Below, one piece after another: positions 34,307-45,480 of a stretch of DNA of 64,000 nucleotides. The position numbers were made by a program, and so were the translations under genes. The notes below the pieces were generated by a model. The model did no database searches. It saw nothing but the letters and a program-made list of their open reading frames with translations, and was not told where the DNA came from. This stretch comes from Wolfiporia cocos (Eukaryota > Basidiomycota > Agaricomycetes > Polyporales > Phaeolaceae), in the NCBI GenBank assembly GCA_029448655.1, contig JACCLO010000031.1:1-64000 (forward strand), read 5' to 3'. How positions within the stretch are numbered: position 1 is the first letter of the stretch; each line of letters begins with the position of its first letter.

Positions 34307-35554
34307 ATGGATCCGGGATACATATCTGGAGTCACAGTTCGCCTGGAGTCTCTAAAGCTTATTCGCGAAGTCAAACAGCTGCTGCAGTGCCCGCCATGCG
34401 CGGCCGCTGACCAAGAGGAGCTTTGTGATTGGGTGCAACGACTCGATCATTGCAAGGTGCGCTCTCACTACCTGGAAACCTGTGTTGCGCTAACAGGCTG
34501 TCAAAGAATCTCTACGACTCGCTTCACTTTAAAGCGCCCCTTCTATCTCCTTTCGACACACTGGACCTCTATCACGACTACGTGTCTGTTCGGGATGATG
34601 CGTTTGCTCGGATGAAATCATCAAACGGCACAGTGCCGGATACCCCTGCACAGCCCCCACCGATCGAAGCCACCACCAGTCAGGGTATAACCACCGCTGA
34701 GCGCAGGACTAGTCGCTCGGCACCGCGAAAGAAACTCGAAGAGGTGGTTTATGACCCCCCATGCACCCAATGCGCTGCAACGCGGCGTGACTGTAGGGGC
34801 CCTGTGTCACAAACTTTCCTTAGAGGATACGTAACATCCCTCGCTGCAGGTATTATAGGCGCCGCTAGGTGCGCGCGCGCGCTTCCATGATCCTCAGCCA
34901 CCTCCGCGTCTATCCAGGACTCCGTCTAGATCATATGACTGTAGGTTAGCGCTGTAGGGTAGCGCGCGCCTTAGGTACTCACGTTAGGGTCACACCGTCA
35001 CATGTCGTTGCAGGTAGTTACATTATCATGTGCCCTCTTAGTTACTGCGCACAGGCCGCGACTTTAGGGCGACCATTACTGGTCAGCTCCCCATGTATAA
35101 GTACGACAAGATGGGGACTTACTTCCCCATCTTTAGGATTCTCGACAACTGAGCTTAGGCTCCTTTCTCATCTGCGTTTGTGTGCGTCTCTGCCCCGGGG
35201 GCCCTCCACGACTTGCTTGTCTGTGTGTCTTCCCTCTTGGTCGCCTTAGGAGTTCCCCCTTGGGGATACAGCCAACTGGCTGCCTTGTGGTTAGCACACC
35301 GCCCTGTAGGACGTCTAGGGACTCCCCTGTAGCCAGGGTCCCACAAACCTGTGAGTTTGTGTCACCCTGATGTCTCCCCGCATGCATGCTCAAACTGCAG
35401 TCTTCTTTGCTTGAGATGTAGTCGGGCAAAAAAACAAAGTAAACCATATTCTATTCACTCTGCAATCATATGGTTGACTGTGCCTGCGTTGGCAAATTGT
35501 ATAGAACGTGCCGGAATCGGTAAAAGGTGGGATCGCCGTAACATACGCCCTTAG
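34307..35554 (+). pseudogene. Cysteine-cluster protein gene split by solo LTR
   Basis: ATG at 34307 opens MDPGYISGVTVRL. An inferred 52-nt intron (34457-34508, GTGCGC..CAAAG with GCTAAC branch site) joins RLDHCK to NLYDSL. After a Pro/Ser linker with basic RRTSRSAPRKK comes PPCTQCAATRRDCRGP, where a solo LTR interrupts. Removing the LTR and one CCCTG copy restores the frame into CSNCSLLCLRCSRAKKQS and then a tail to 35554. The paired C-x2-C segments resemble zinc-cluster proteins often found in repetitive fungal gene families, but the spacing is not canonical Zn(II)2Cys6. Role unknown; a DNA- or RNA-binding function is only a guess. Confidence 0.6.
34805..35364 (+). repeat. Solo LTR, family C, TSD CCCTG
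   Basis: It begins TGTCACAAACTTTCCTTAG and ends GAGTTTGTGTCA. The 5-bp flanks are identical: CCCTG at 34800-34804 and at 35365-35369. TGTATAAGTACGAC is followed by a perfect 10-bp hairpin, AAGATGGGGA-CTTACT-TCCCCATCTT (35108-35133), and GGATTCTCGAC. Confidence 0.95.
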
Positions 35555-35929
35555 TCGCAGCGTCATTGTATTGTACGGCGCAATAAGTTTTCGATGACAC
35601 CTTCGCATATCTCACTTGGCTATACCTTGCTAAGACCTATGGGTTCGATGCCTGGACCCTGCACTGTTCCATCAGTGTCTTTGCAAGATCTTCAAATCAG
35701 CCCTGTCAATGCAGAGGGGCTTCAGACGAAGCGAAGGTGGTCCCTGTATCAGGGATTGACTACTTCACGTACGTCGTACACTGTTAGTTATACCCGAAGT
35801 CCTTCTGGCCTATGATCTCCCCAGCTGCTGCTAGAGATCCTCTGCAAGAGCCTTCAATAATGCCCCACTGTCTGATGTGACGTTCTGCCGCGCACGCTTG
35901 TTCGATTGAGTGCCCGGAGTGCAGTACAT

Positions 35930-36690
35930 GGCGCTGATTACGCATATAAGTGAGCGATCAGATGCGGAGCTGATGATGACTTCCACATCAGGGTGGAGAT
36001 TTGGCGATGGCGCTGGATAGTTGTGAGTGAGTGAGAGGTGATGAGAACGCCATCTATATTCCGACGGCCGATAGTGACTACGGTGAGTAATGTGCGTAGT
36101 TGAGCTTTTGATGGTGCGGTCACTGACCGAGACCGTCTACACTCAAGATCTCGTCGATGCTCTGTACGGCCTCAAGTCGTTCGCAGATGCGAGGTATTCT
36201 GACGCCATCAGTCCCCATGTGCTCTGTGTAAATGGACTGCCGAATCCACGGATACCTGGACCCCTTGGGGGAAGCGCGCCGCAGCAACGATCGACTTGGC
36301 TTGAGCGGCGGTTGATACCTATCAGATTGACGTATATGTACCACGACCGACTAGCCCAGCGTGTTCTACATACCATTGGAACCAGCACTCCCCGGGCGCC
36401 GGCATCAAGCCCATACTTGATTTGCCACCGACACTACCGTCTGCACACGCCCCTGTTGCAGGTATTCTGACAATAGTGCTGGGCGCCGAGCTTCCGAGCC
36501 CCGATATTGTTTGGATGGATTCGGCAGCGCCTGGCTGAAGAGATGTCATGCCATGCTCACAATCAATGAGCAGCCATGAGAGATGGGGCGAGGCGAGCGC
36601 AGCAGTGCGCGCTTTCAAAGCACCTGGCAGCGTGATCCATGCGCCGAACGCTGGCTTCGATGCGCGAAAGGGCTTCAAGAAGACGGTGCA
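35930..36690 (-). pseudogene. HpcH/HpaI aldolase-family gene, degraded
   Basis: The family cleaves or forms 2-oxo-acid aldol products with a divalent metal. The minus strand shows PAFGAWITLPGALKART, HLSWLLIDCEHG, VRIPATG, then WQIKYGLDAGARGVLVPM. An intron of about 56 nt (GTATGT..GATAG) is followed by VSTAAQAKSIVAAARFPP and IRGFGSPFTQSTWG, and later by DEILSVDG and PAPSPNLHPDVEVII. Defects: a frameshift just before WQIKYG, loss of the stretch that normally links SAND to the EAV..DEI helix (including the metal-ligand Glu segment), and a scrambled piece after SVDG. No in-frame ATG precedes the first block. It is most likely a pseudogene. Confidence 0.7.
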
Positions 36691-38199
36691 TTATACTCCG
36701 CTGTGGAATTGTTGCGATGACAATACATTACATTCATTGACTTGGTGCTTGTGGACAGATCCTCGCCGAACACAGACTCCGACCGTTGCATCTTGGCCTG
36801 CTCCGCACGTGGGCAAGCAAGATTAGATGCGAGAAATCCCTGGTAGAAATAATAACCAGAAAGCACCCCCGTCACTGTGCGCAGACACCAGCGGCATCCG
36901 AGCCACCGCTGCCTCGTTGCAGCACGCTCACCGACGCCACACACAACTGTGGTGTTCCTGTTGAATCGGAATAGTTTGTTGCCCAGAATGGCTAGGGTGA
37001 ATAGTACAGCAATGGACCATGCGTATACGCGAAGTTACTAACCACCTGCCAATGCAGCGGAAAGGCCAGCGAAGAGGCCGTCTCTCCGAGCTTCCTGTGG
37101 AGGTTGGCGTGTGAATGTCATCATTATCGAGATTGGAATGGATGGATATAGATTTCCCTACAGTTGTACATCTTGCTACAGCATCATCGGGAGCCACAAG
37201 TGAAGTGTCGGCGGCGTTGGGCATAGTGATAAATTATGGAACGCGATGCGTTTGCGGACTTGATGCGGACAGATAAACGTGTGCACCACTTAGTAACTCA
37301 AATAGAATTAATAATTCCCCTGCCTGACACACGGCGTGCGCGCGCTAACATCACCCCGCGTCACATAAGCTCGACGTCACGACTTCGTGACTGAGCGCGT
37401 CAAAGTCTCGCGTGGAGCTCGCTGTGGCTGGCATCGTAGACATTGGGCTTCTTCTTGTATGTGGATAACTCACTGGAAATATCGGCGAACAAGCGCAAAC
37501 TGTCTTCAGACATATCAAATACTTTCAGTTCCATCGAGGGTACGTTATATGCGCTCAATTGCACGGATCTTATTTACAGCAACATCCTCCATTCGTGTAG
37601 ACGCTTTGATCAGCGTCAAGCAGAAACTCGGGGATAGTAGTCGTAGCAGTCGGGTCTCTATATGCGCCGAACTATACCAGCTGGCATATCTCTCCGAGTC
37701 TTTCTCCCAGCAGCGCCTGCGGTCGAACAAGGATTGGATCCATCAAGTGGATATCCTAGATCGTGAAGGTGGGCACACTATTTCTGGGTTTCTTCCAACT
37801 ACCACATATGATCCGCAGGGGTCAATCTGTGGAATCCATCTGCCTTGTCTCGCGATATGGATGATGAGGATACTTGAAATGTGAATGCTGCATGTGAGTC
37901 TAGTTCATCATGCCGAGAGTGTCTCACCGTACCATCCCCAATCACCGGTTCGGCTATCCGTACAGTGAAGTTGGCCGGATTCCGCCTCGTTGAAGCCGGA
38001 TTAGAGAACAAGCCAGCCATTGACAGTGAGACAATCATCCATCACGATGTCACCTAGTTTGAGATCGCTTCTCCACAGCTCTCATCCATGTGCTGCAGCT
38101 CGCAAGCAAAGCCGGCGTTAGCATGTCAGGTACAACCATCAGTTCGCGTGCGGACTCCCAAGACGGGCCGCTTACTCAGAAAATGTGAATTCTAGCGAT
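36691..38199. other. No gene recognised
   Basis: Plus-strand open frame 37387-37884 and minus frame 37799-38038 show no recognisable domain. Sequence near 37430-37530 in a third frame (AGIVDIGLLLVCG, FRHIKYFQFHR) is protein-like but has an internal stop. This region would be expected to hold the missing C-terminal domains of the adenylate-forming gene upstream, but none are visible. Confidence 0.4.
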
Positions 38200-39952
38200 C
38201 GGACGCCATGATCTTGCAGGCTCCGTGCTTGCATGTGCAGCGAAGGTATGACTACTATCCGCCCCATGAGTGCACGCCAATGTGATTTCTCCTGAAGGAT
38301 TGGTACCGTCTTCTCACCTGAATCGAAGTTAGCAGCCGCCCTCGGGCGATGACAGGGGCGACGCACCTGATCCGAGTACGATGACATCGTCAGCACGCCC
38401 GACACTTCATATGCGACATCAGACTTTATTTGCCAATCATATTGACTGCGACGTACATTCGCCAGAGACCAGGCTTGGCCGGATGTGGTTCCCAAAGGTC
38501 GGATGTGGCAAAGCCACGCTCCCCATTTGGCATATTCTCGATGCAAGGCTGGTGTGTCTCGCACGTCTGCACGCACATGCACGCCATACCTCAGTATACT
38601 TCGGGCGGCTACATCGTTACATTTTGGCACGCACCAACATCTGCAGCTCGAATGTCCCGTCTCCCTGAGGAACCCAGCGACATACACTCTCTGGGAAGCT
38701 GCATCCATTCCCAGTCGGCGCGCTTCTTGCCAATAGGGCTCGGCTCTTCGACGCCGTCATCGAACACGCATGTCACCAGGCCGAATTCGGTTGCACCGTA
38801 GCACGCCAACAGGCGCACGCCTTTATCCACGAGCTTCTCACCATTCGCCCTGGAGAGCGGGCCGCCGGCGAATATCTAAGACGTGAGTGATAAGCGAGTT
38901 GCTCCCTCGACCAGCGCAATGTGATGCAGGTACTGACAAGAGCCTGAAGAGACGCAAGGTACTTCGCGTCATCCTCGTTCTGCGACCACGCCTGGCGAAA
39001 ACAGTACTCTTAGCAATCACAGGCACACTACACAACCAGAGCCTACCTCGACGAAAGCAGGGACGCTCTCGATAGCCGTGCAGCCTGTCTTGCGCGCCGT
39101 CTCAATTGTGTTCTGCGGGGTCGGCACGACCGGGGGCGCTGACACGATCGCGCGCGGGGGGAACAGCGACGTCGGCTGGCCGGACAAGAGCGGCGCGTAC
39201 AGCTGCGAGCAGAGTCCCATTACGTGGAACGGCGGTAGCGCCATGCACCCCCACCGTATCGCCTTCCTGCGCGACTCCACGAAGATGGGCATCCTGCACC
39301 AGTGTAGGATCGTCGTGTGCGTGTGCGGGATCGGCTTCGGGAAGCCGGTGGAGCCTGAGGAGTGCAGGTAGAGCACAACATCCGATGGCGACGCCGCGCA
39401 CGCGGGCGGCGGGTAAGGGCCCGAGACGGCACGCGGCGGGTCGAAGGAGGGCGCGAGCGTCGGGAAGACGTCCGTGAGCGCGGGCAGGTCGTCGACGTGC
39501 ATGGCGAATCCGCTCGGCAGGCTCTCCCGGACCGCGTCAGTGAATGGGGCGAAGGTGGGCTGTGAGACGATGCGATGGCAGCTCGTGTGCTCCATCAGGC
39601 TTGCTATTGCGGGCACGGAGTTGCGGGAGGACATAGGGAAGGGGACGAGCCCCGCACGGATCAGACCCGCGACGAGCGCATGGTAGAGCAGAGTATCGCA
39701 GTTCGCGATGATAGCGACAACGGCGCCCTCTTCGCCCTTCCGTCCGGGCCTGAAGGAGTGGGCAACGCGGTGAATTGCCTGAGCGAACTCGAGGAACGAT
39801 ATACTTCCGAGCGTATCAGAAGACAAGTCTGGAAACAGGAAGAGAAAGAACGGAGAGGTGGAATTGTATTCGGCATGGAAGTCGACGAGCCCAGGGATGA
39901 GAGATAGCGAACCGTTGAGGGGCGGGAGTACAGGCGATGCAGATGCAGACAT
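38200..39952 (-). pseudogene. Adenylate-forming (NRPS-like) enzyme, adenylation domain only
   Basis: ATG at 39952 opens MSASASPVLPPLNGS. The adenylation domain shows the phosphate-loop LYLHSSGSTGFPKPI, PPFHVMG, AGGPLSRANGEKLVD, YGATEFG and, after several introns, GRADDVIVLGSGEKTVP. Introns inferred include one after SVPAFVE (GTAGGC..GCCAG) and one splitting SG from EK (GTGCGT..TTCAG). In this family the domain is normally followed by a carrier domain and a thioester reductase that releases aldehydes or reduces acids. Here the recognisable sequence ends soon after EKTVP, and the next gene is the aldolase remnant. The gene is therefore truncated or an A-domain relic. The substrate cannot be predicted. 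Confidence 0.7.
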
Positions 39953-42396
39953 ATCTGCCAGAAGCTGAACAGAGTGGATTATAATGATTCTGATGGAGTA
40001 TGTGGGTGCTGAGAATGAGGCCTATTTAAACGAAGTTCTCGAGCCATCCCCGTGACGCGGGAAGGTCCATCGGTGAATATTTGAATGGCTTGCCGGTGCG
40101 CTGCGGGTCAGTTGTCCTCATGAATCCGAGCAGGTAGGTAATCGTCTACTGGTGTCAGTATCGAGTGTGGCGTACTAGATCCTGAGGCCTGAAGAGTGGC
40201 CGGCCGAGCTCGGCATCTGTTAGCCGACCCAATGTGAGACCGCGGTGATCTCGGAGCGTTCCTTTCGTTATCGTCGCAGAAAGCCGCGAAGGTTCTCTCC
40301 AGCGATCGGAGGCTAGTCGATTGGAGTCCCGCACAGCCTCGCACCTCCAGCCTTCCTGAGACGCAGGGGCACGACATAATCAGCAGCCCAGTACATCTTC
40401 GACGGGCGCGGAACATTCTTGCTGATATTCTAGAGCTGTCAGCATCATCACCTTGGGGCCCGCGGCCACGACAGCCGACGCAGAATTCCGCCAACGATTG
40501 CGATCGTCAGATTTTGGGGAGTTGGTATCATGCAGCAAAATAAACTAACGCGTAAAGCATGGGCAACTGATCTTCCCGCATAGCCTGTCTATCGCTATGT
40601 GACTCGTCAAAGTCCGCCAGCGGCTTCGACGCCCGGAAGGACTCACTGCTGGAAGTGAGAGATTGAAGATTGATCTAGACGTTTCTCCTACGAGTGTGGC
40701 CAAGTGGCAAAAAGAGCGGAGCTGCATGGACGTCGGAAATGATAGAAGAGCCTTTCATTTCGGACCAACTGCGCATTTGAGCTGGCACATTCCAACCACC
40801 GTGCCCGCCAGGCCATTCCAGGCTGAGCATGTCCGGCATTGCTCATACCGACACTGCCGGGCGGTGAAAGGCTCAGACTAACCCGATGGTAAACAAAAGT
40901 GGTTCCGGCTGTATGATAACGATATGGCAACAACACATCGCTTGCAATCCTTCCAGGAGGCTCTCGGCTCCACGTGAATTACTTCATCTGCACTACATTG
41001 ACCAAATCTCACTGTTCCTGTACAACACAATTTCCTAAGAATCCTAACATGCGAGGGCGCATATTTCGTATCATGTCAAGTCGATAGTTGCTAAATACAG
41101 ATAAAATGGGTCAGAGCTGGTAGCAATGGGCGCCCAATGCCTCTGACAATTATTTGGGGCGTTCACCTTGAATTTATAGTGCAAGGATAGCTCTTCAGAG
41201 CCTCGCCTTCCCGATTCCGAAACACACAATTAGATTGCATATTCTCGCCATGTCAGTAGTAAGTTAATACACCGCAAGTAGTCAGACGATCGTCCGCGAG
41301 AAAGGCTAATCGATTCAGAAGTCCTGCTCTAAACTGTTCCCTCACCTGCTTAATGTCATGCCCAGTGTGACTGTCCGTTCGTAGGCTTGCTGGTTCACTC
41401 GCCTCCCAACGTTTGCGACACGGTACCGTTGCACAATAGCTACCTCCTTGATTTGTCAGAGAGCACTCTTGCTGCGGAAGACTTTGCGGGTTCTGGAGAC
41501 ATAAATATCTACTTTCGCAACGTACGCTACACATGCGCCGATGGCGTTGTTTGTCACGAAACATGTTCTGCTCTTCTTGCGTACTTTGCTACTCACCAGT
41601 GCACTCCCAGGAGTTGTAGCTATGTGTACCTGTAGCACAGATGGCATAATATGTCCCATTGTTCTTACCTTCGCCTCACAAACACGCTCGTGTATCGCTT
41701 CGTTCTTCGATGAAACTGCAGTTTTCGCTGATGTGTGAACTGAGCACTTAGGTGATGACTGACTTCAGGGCCTGTAGTCCGGCATTCAGTACGTTTAGTG
41801 CAAAGTAGCGGGCCATGTCGGAACCGGCGCTACTTCATTATCAAGCAATATAAGAACAGAGATGAGTAGATAGATACTCAGCGTGGGTGGCGCCCACGCT
41901 TCAATGTGGCTTGCTAATCCGTGTTCATGCTATTTGCACGGCATGCTACACGATCGAAGTGTTGTAATAGAGGTTTTTTTACTAACGATAATTATGACTC
42001 GCCCTTTTCCGAGGTTGTGCAAGAATTATGAGAACGAGGTATGGCATCATTGATACCCTACAGTGTTTTCGTACATCCGATGCGGGTTAACAGTACTTGG
42101 ATACAGTTACTGGTATGCGTCACAAAGATCAAGGACTACGCTCTACCCACTCCATTTTAAAAACTTAGTAGTGGAGCTCAAAAAATCCGTGCCACAGTCA
42201 ATTTTATTGTTAGCAAAACACCTCTAATTCGAGAGTGATTGTGGAGGCGACGGGGGGACTGCATCTAGCACTTAAATCATATGGGTCAGTGTTGGACCAC
42301 GATGGAGCGATCGCCGCCACCGCCCGTCCGATCCGCTCAGATCTTGTGACGCACTAGTACTAGTGACAGGTGCCACCACAGCGCGGTCACGCCGAA
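39953..42396. other. No gene recognised
   Basis: The upstream region of the adenylate-forming gene is CpG-rich, and a minus frame at 40108-40494 has no known motif. A 65-codon plus frame at 41541-41738 begins with a hydrophobic stretch and has several Cys, but is too short to trust. About 41000-42380 is AT-richer intergenic DNA. Confidence 0.4.
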
Positions 42397-42758
42397 TCAC
42401 CTGTTCGTGCGACTCAGGACCAGGAAGAAGATAAGACGGTGTCCGAGGAAGGTCCGACTGTGATGGAGGTCGATTCGTAGGGCGTCGTCTGGTGGATGTG
42501 TCGCATCGCGAGCACGGCCGTGTTGCATTGTGTTTTCGAGCTGTTGTTCATGGCTTTCGTTTGACTCGGCGTAGACACCGTCGAACGCGGGGCCTGGAGC
42601 CGCACTGGCCGCACCGCTGGGCAGCTGAGGCTGGAGGGAGCTGTATCGGCACCGTGAGAGGACGCGAGAGTCTGGCGTCGGCGACACCGACCTGGAACGG
42701 GCTTGGCGCAGCGAGTGCGCAGACGGGTTGAAATGTCCGCACTTCGGGCAGACATATT
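42397..42758 (-). pseudogene. Lunapark-like C-terminal zinc-ribbon exon
   Basis: A splice acceptor (CACGTGCAG) is followed by YVCPKCGHFNPSAHSL and a Ser/Arg/Pro-rich tail. Known background: Lunapark (Lnp1) proteins of the ER network end in a C4 zinc ribbon whose second half reads CPxCGxFNP-like. Only this second half is visible; the matching first half (a CxxCxxHNG block) was not found within several hundred bases upstream. It is thus a lone exon, an exon after a long gap, or a gene fragment. The overlapping frame 42414-43097 is a shadow. Confidence 0.4.
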
Positions 42759-43140
42759 CTGCACGTGGCGGGTGACGGTCAAGGGCAAGGTCAGGTGGGA
42801 GGTGCTGACGTCGACCCCACAGCCAATTGGTCGCTGACCGTCGTAAAGGGCACAGAATTGTACATACCAAGTGTATCGCCGGCTCATGACCACGAAGATA
42901 ATGATAAGTTGGGCGCTGCAAGTCACGAATGCCGGATAGACCGTTATCGAGCAATGGGAAGTGTTTGAGTGGAGAGCGAATAAGCGCCGATCACTGGGTC
43001 CAGCGCGGGCATTATATTGCACATGGCCGGCGAATGAGCACCCAGCGATGTGGCACGTGCTGCGTATCACGCTGCATCCGTGCTGTGGGAATGCCACGCT
43101 GTCACCTTACACCCAATCCACTCTGCAACGATCTGATAAT

Positions 43141-43761
43141 AATGGAGCCAACAGAGGTCCAAATTTACGGATTGAATCTTTTGAAGGAACACACAGACAT
43201 GTTTCATAATCACATATCCACTGCTTTCCCGACACAGATTGGTGAACTATACAAATGGCATGCCAAGGGCAGGCATGCATTGGTACATTACATTCTTTTT
43301 ATTTTTGCTACTCTACTAATGAATGCAAAGTTGTATACTGAGGAGATAATCAGAGATTTTCGATTGGAGGACGACGAACTAGCAACCAACTTCCACAGAG
43401 ACCCTAGGATTTTATTAGGTCGTCAAAAACTTGATTTTGCCTTGAAGTTATTCAACCTTGGGCTGGATGCTGAGGCATTCCAGCTACCCAAGTTGGAGAT
43501 TGAGCTGAAGGAAGGGCCCAAGACTGACACTACAGACCAGAATGCAGATTGCAGAGGAATAGTAAGTCTTGTGAATGATTAGCACAAAATGGCTTGAATT
43601 TAAATTTCTGCATCTAGAAGCGGCCTACTTCAGAATTGGAAGAAGCAGGCCAGGGTCCCAAGCGCCAAAAAGTGGAGGAGAGACTTCCTCAATTTTTGCC
43701 TCTAGGTGATGGCAAACCATCCTCCAAGTTGGAAGATTGGGAAGATGAAGCCTCAAAGTAG
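43141..43761 (+). CDS. Hypothetical protein, two exons
   Basis: ATG at 43141 opens MEPTEVQIYGLNLLKEH. An inferred 56-nt intron at 43562-43617 (GTAAGT..CATCTAG) joins DCRGI to KRPTSELEE, and the stop is TAG at 43759-43761. The protein is about 187 residues, helical and charged, with the segment HYILFIFATLLMNAKLY, and a C-terminal basic PKRQKVEE patch that could be a nuclear signal. No family is recognised. A GTATGT directly after the stop could mean a further exon. Base composition is AT-richer than its neighbours. Confidence 0.5.
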
Positions 43762-44118
43762 TATGTATGTCATTTTACATTCTCATTGAAGCAGCTTGCA
43801 GTTTACTGAGGCTTGAGTACAGAATGCTTTCATGATGGTTTAGGACTGTATAGGGTGTACATACTTGCAAATAGGAATCTGCATGAGGTTGTCCTTTGTC
43901 TCAACATACATATCTATCACCGTGATCACACCCTGTGAACATCCTTGCACACATCAAATATGTAGTCATAGCATGATCATGCTTGCCCTCATGTGCAAAT
44001 ACTAGTGAGAAATGCTCCACTTCCACTTCAGCGACTGCTGATGAGTACTGGAAAGAAAGCTCAGTACTTTGGAAGGAAGATACATCACCATGCATACCAA
44101 TGCTCATGCTGGTCCGAT

Positions 44119-45480
44119 TCAGTGAATACTGGTTGGAATGAATGTCAGCTGGGTAGCAAAGACAGTGCCACAATGTACCTTGAAATCATCACCGTTGAAG
44201 ATAAGGATATCTCCGTGCTCTAGGGTCACGAGGAGTACCGGCCCCTCCCTTTTGACAGATTTCGTAATGGAGTCTGTGATTTGAGCAACTTGCATATCCA
44301 GAATGCTCACACTGTTACTCGGCGCTGGGACATCGGAATCGTCTATGTCCATAGGCCCGCATGAGTCGTTAGCTCCGTGCGGGAGTTCCTTCTTAGGAGA
44401 TCCACGCTCTGCGACGGTGATTGGCAGAAGCTGCTGTACACCTGGAGCTAATGATTTGGGGCGCATCGACAACTCTGCATCGGCGCCGAGGTACATCATG
44501 TATACAGGGGAATTTTTCGCAGCAAGCACGTTCTGGCACAACTTCTGTCTTGGGGAAAGCCATGAATAGTAAATTCAGAACTCACCTTCTTTGAGCCAGG
44601 GAGAACCCAAGCCAAGTAATTCATTTCTGTCCCCCTCCTTCAGCGGCCAAGCGGCTTTGAAGCAGTGCGTGTGCTTGCAATATACAGAGCGGGGCATGTG
44701 TCGTGGCCGCTGTCGTATCTTGATTGTTGAATGAGCAGGTGTAATAGGCCTCTGCGGACGCACAGAATGTTTTAGAATCAATACATACGCACCGCTGTCC
44801 GTGCTCACCTTTAAAGGAACCCTTGCTATCCTGGAGCAATGACAATTCAACTTTCGTCAGCATCTCTCTGAAGAGCCTGGTCGGCTGCTCCTGCAACTCT
44901 GCCCCGTTACAGGTATAAATAAATAAATAAATAAGCTTGGCAGAGACGCCATCCTTTGTCATATACGCTAAACGCGAGCCATCAGCAACGTCCGTTACGG
45001 TGGTTTGACACGCTCGGACGGCCTGTCACACGACAATGTCACTGGAGAAATACCACGGGAATTATGCATGGTATGAACATCCGCAGGAGGTATACAGTTG
45101 CTTTCCTGCGCGAATGTATGAGTGCTTGCTTCGGCCGCCTCTGGTAGGCACACTCACTGAGCATCCGCTACACAGTTAATACCATAAATTTCGCTGAGCA
45201 TTCAGTTTTCCACACTTTACGCATTGCCTTCCGCCATGATAGCTTGTGGCCGAGATGCCATACTCGAAGTCGGCATCCATTTGATGATTTGGTGAAGAAT
45301 GGGGAGGAAGAAAGTGGAAAGGATTGAACATGATATTAGGGTCTGTCTGGTCTGCTCCGATGGAAGGAGGGGCCTGCCACCAGGGATCAGCACTCCGATC
45401 CACCGTTTCGCTACCGGGTACCCAATCGAAAGTGAATTGCCACGAAAATAGTTCTTGACCAGCATCGTTTCTCCCCTGTC
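44119..45480 (-). CDS. AlkB-like 2-oxoglutarate/Fe(II) oxygenase (partial or decayed)
   Basis: Several minus-strand exons can be read: WVPGSETVDRSADPWWQAPP and a cysteine pair QCVKCGKLNAQR (45180-45440), LKEGDRNELLGLGSPWLKEG (44575-44650), then YLGADAELSMRPKS and LLVTLEHGDILIFNGDD (44119-44541). The last two match the layout of the AlkB double-stranded beta-helix, where LGxxAxxxxR and LxHGDxLxx carry substrate and iron-ligand residues. The cysteine pair resembles the zinc ribbon seen in fungal members. Exon joins were not all resolved, and the HxD ligand pair was not located. It may demethylate nucleic acids or be inactive. Confidence 0.45.

Noticed and set aside
39078..39907. Plus-strand and other-frame open frames overlapping the adenylate-forming gene
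   Set aside because: They are shadows of a CpG-rich minus-strand coding region; only the minus frame has family motifs.
41541..41738. Small secreted cysteine-containing protein
   Set aside because: A 65-codon frame with a hydrophobic start is expected by chance in this length; no splice or homology support.
42414..43097. Minus-strand frame of 227 codons
   Set aside because: It overlaps the zinc-ribbon exon in another frame and has no recognisable motif.
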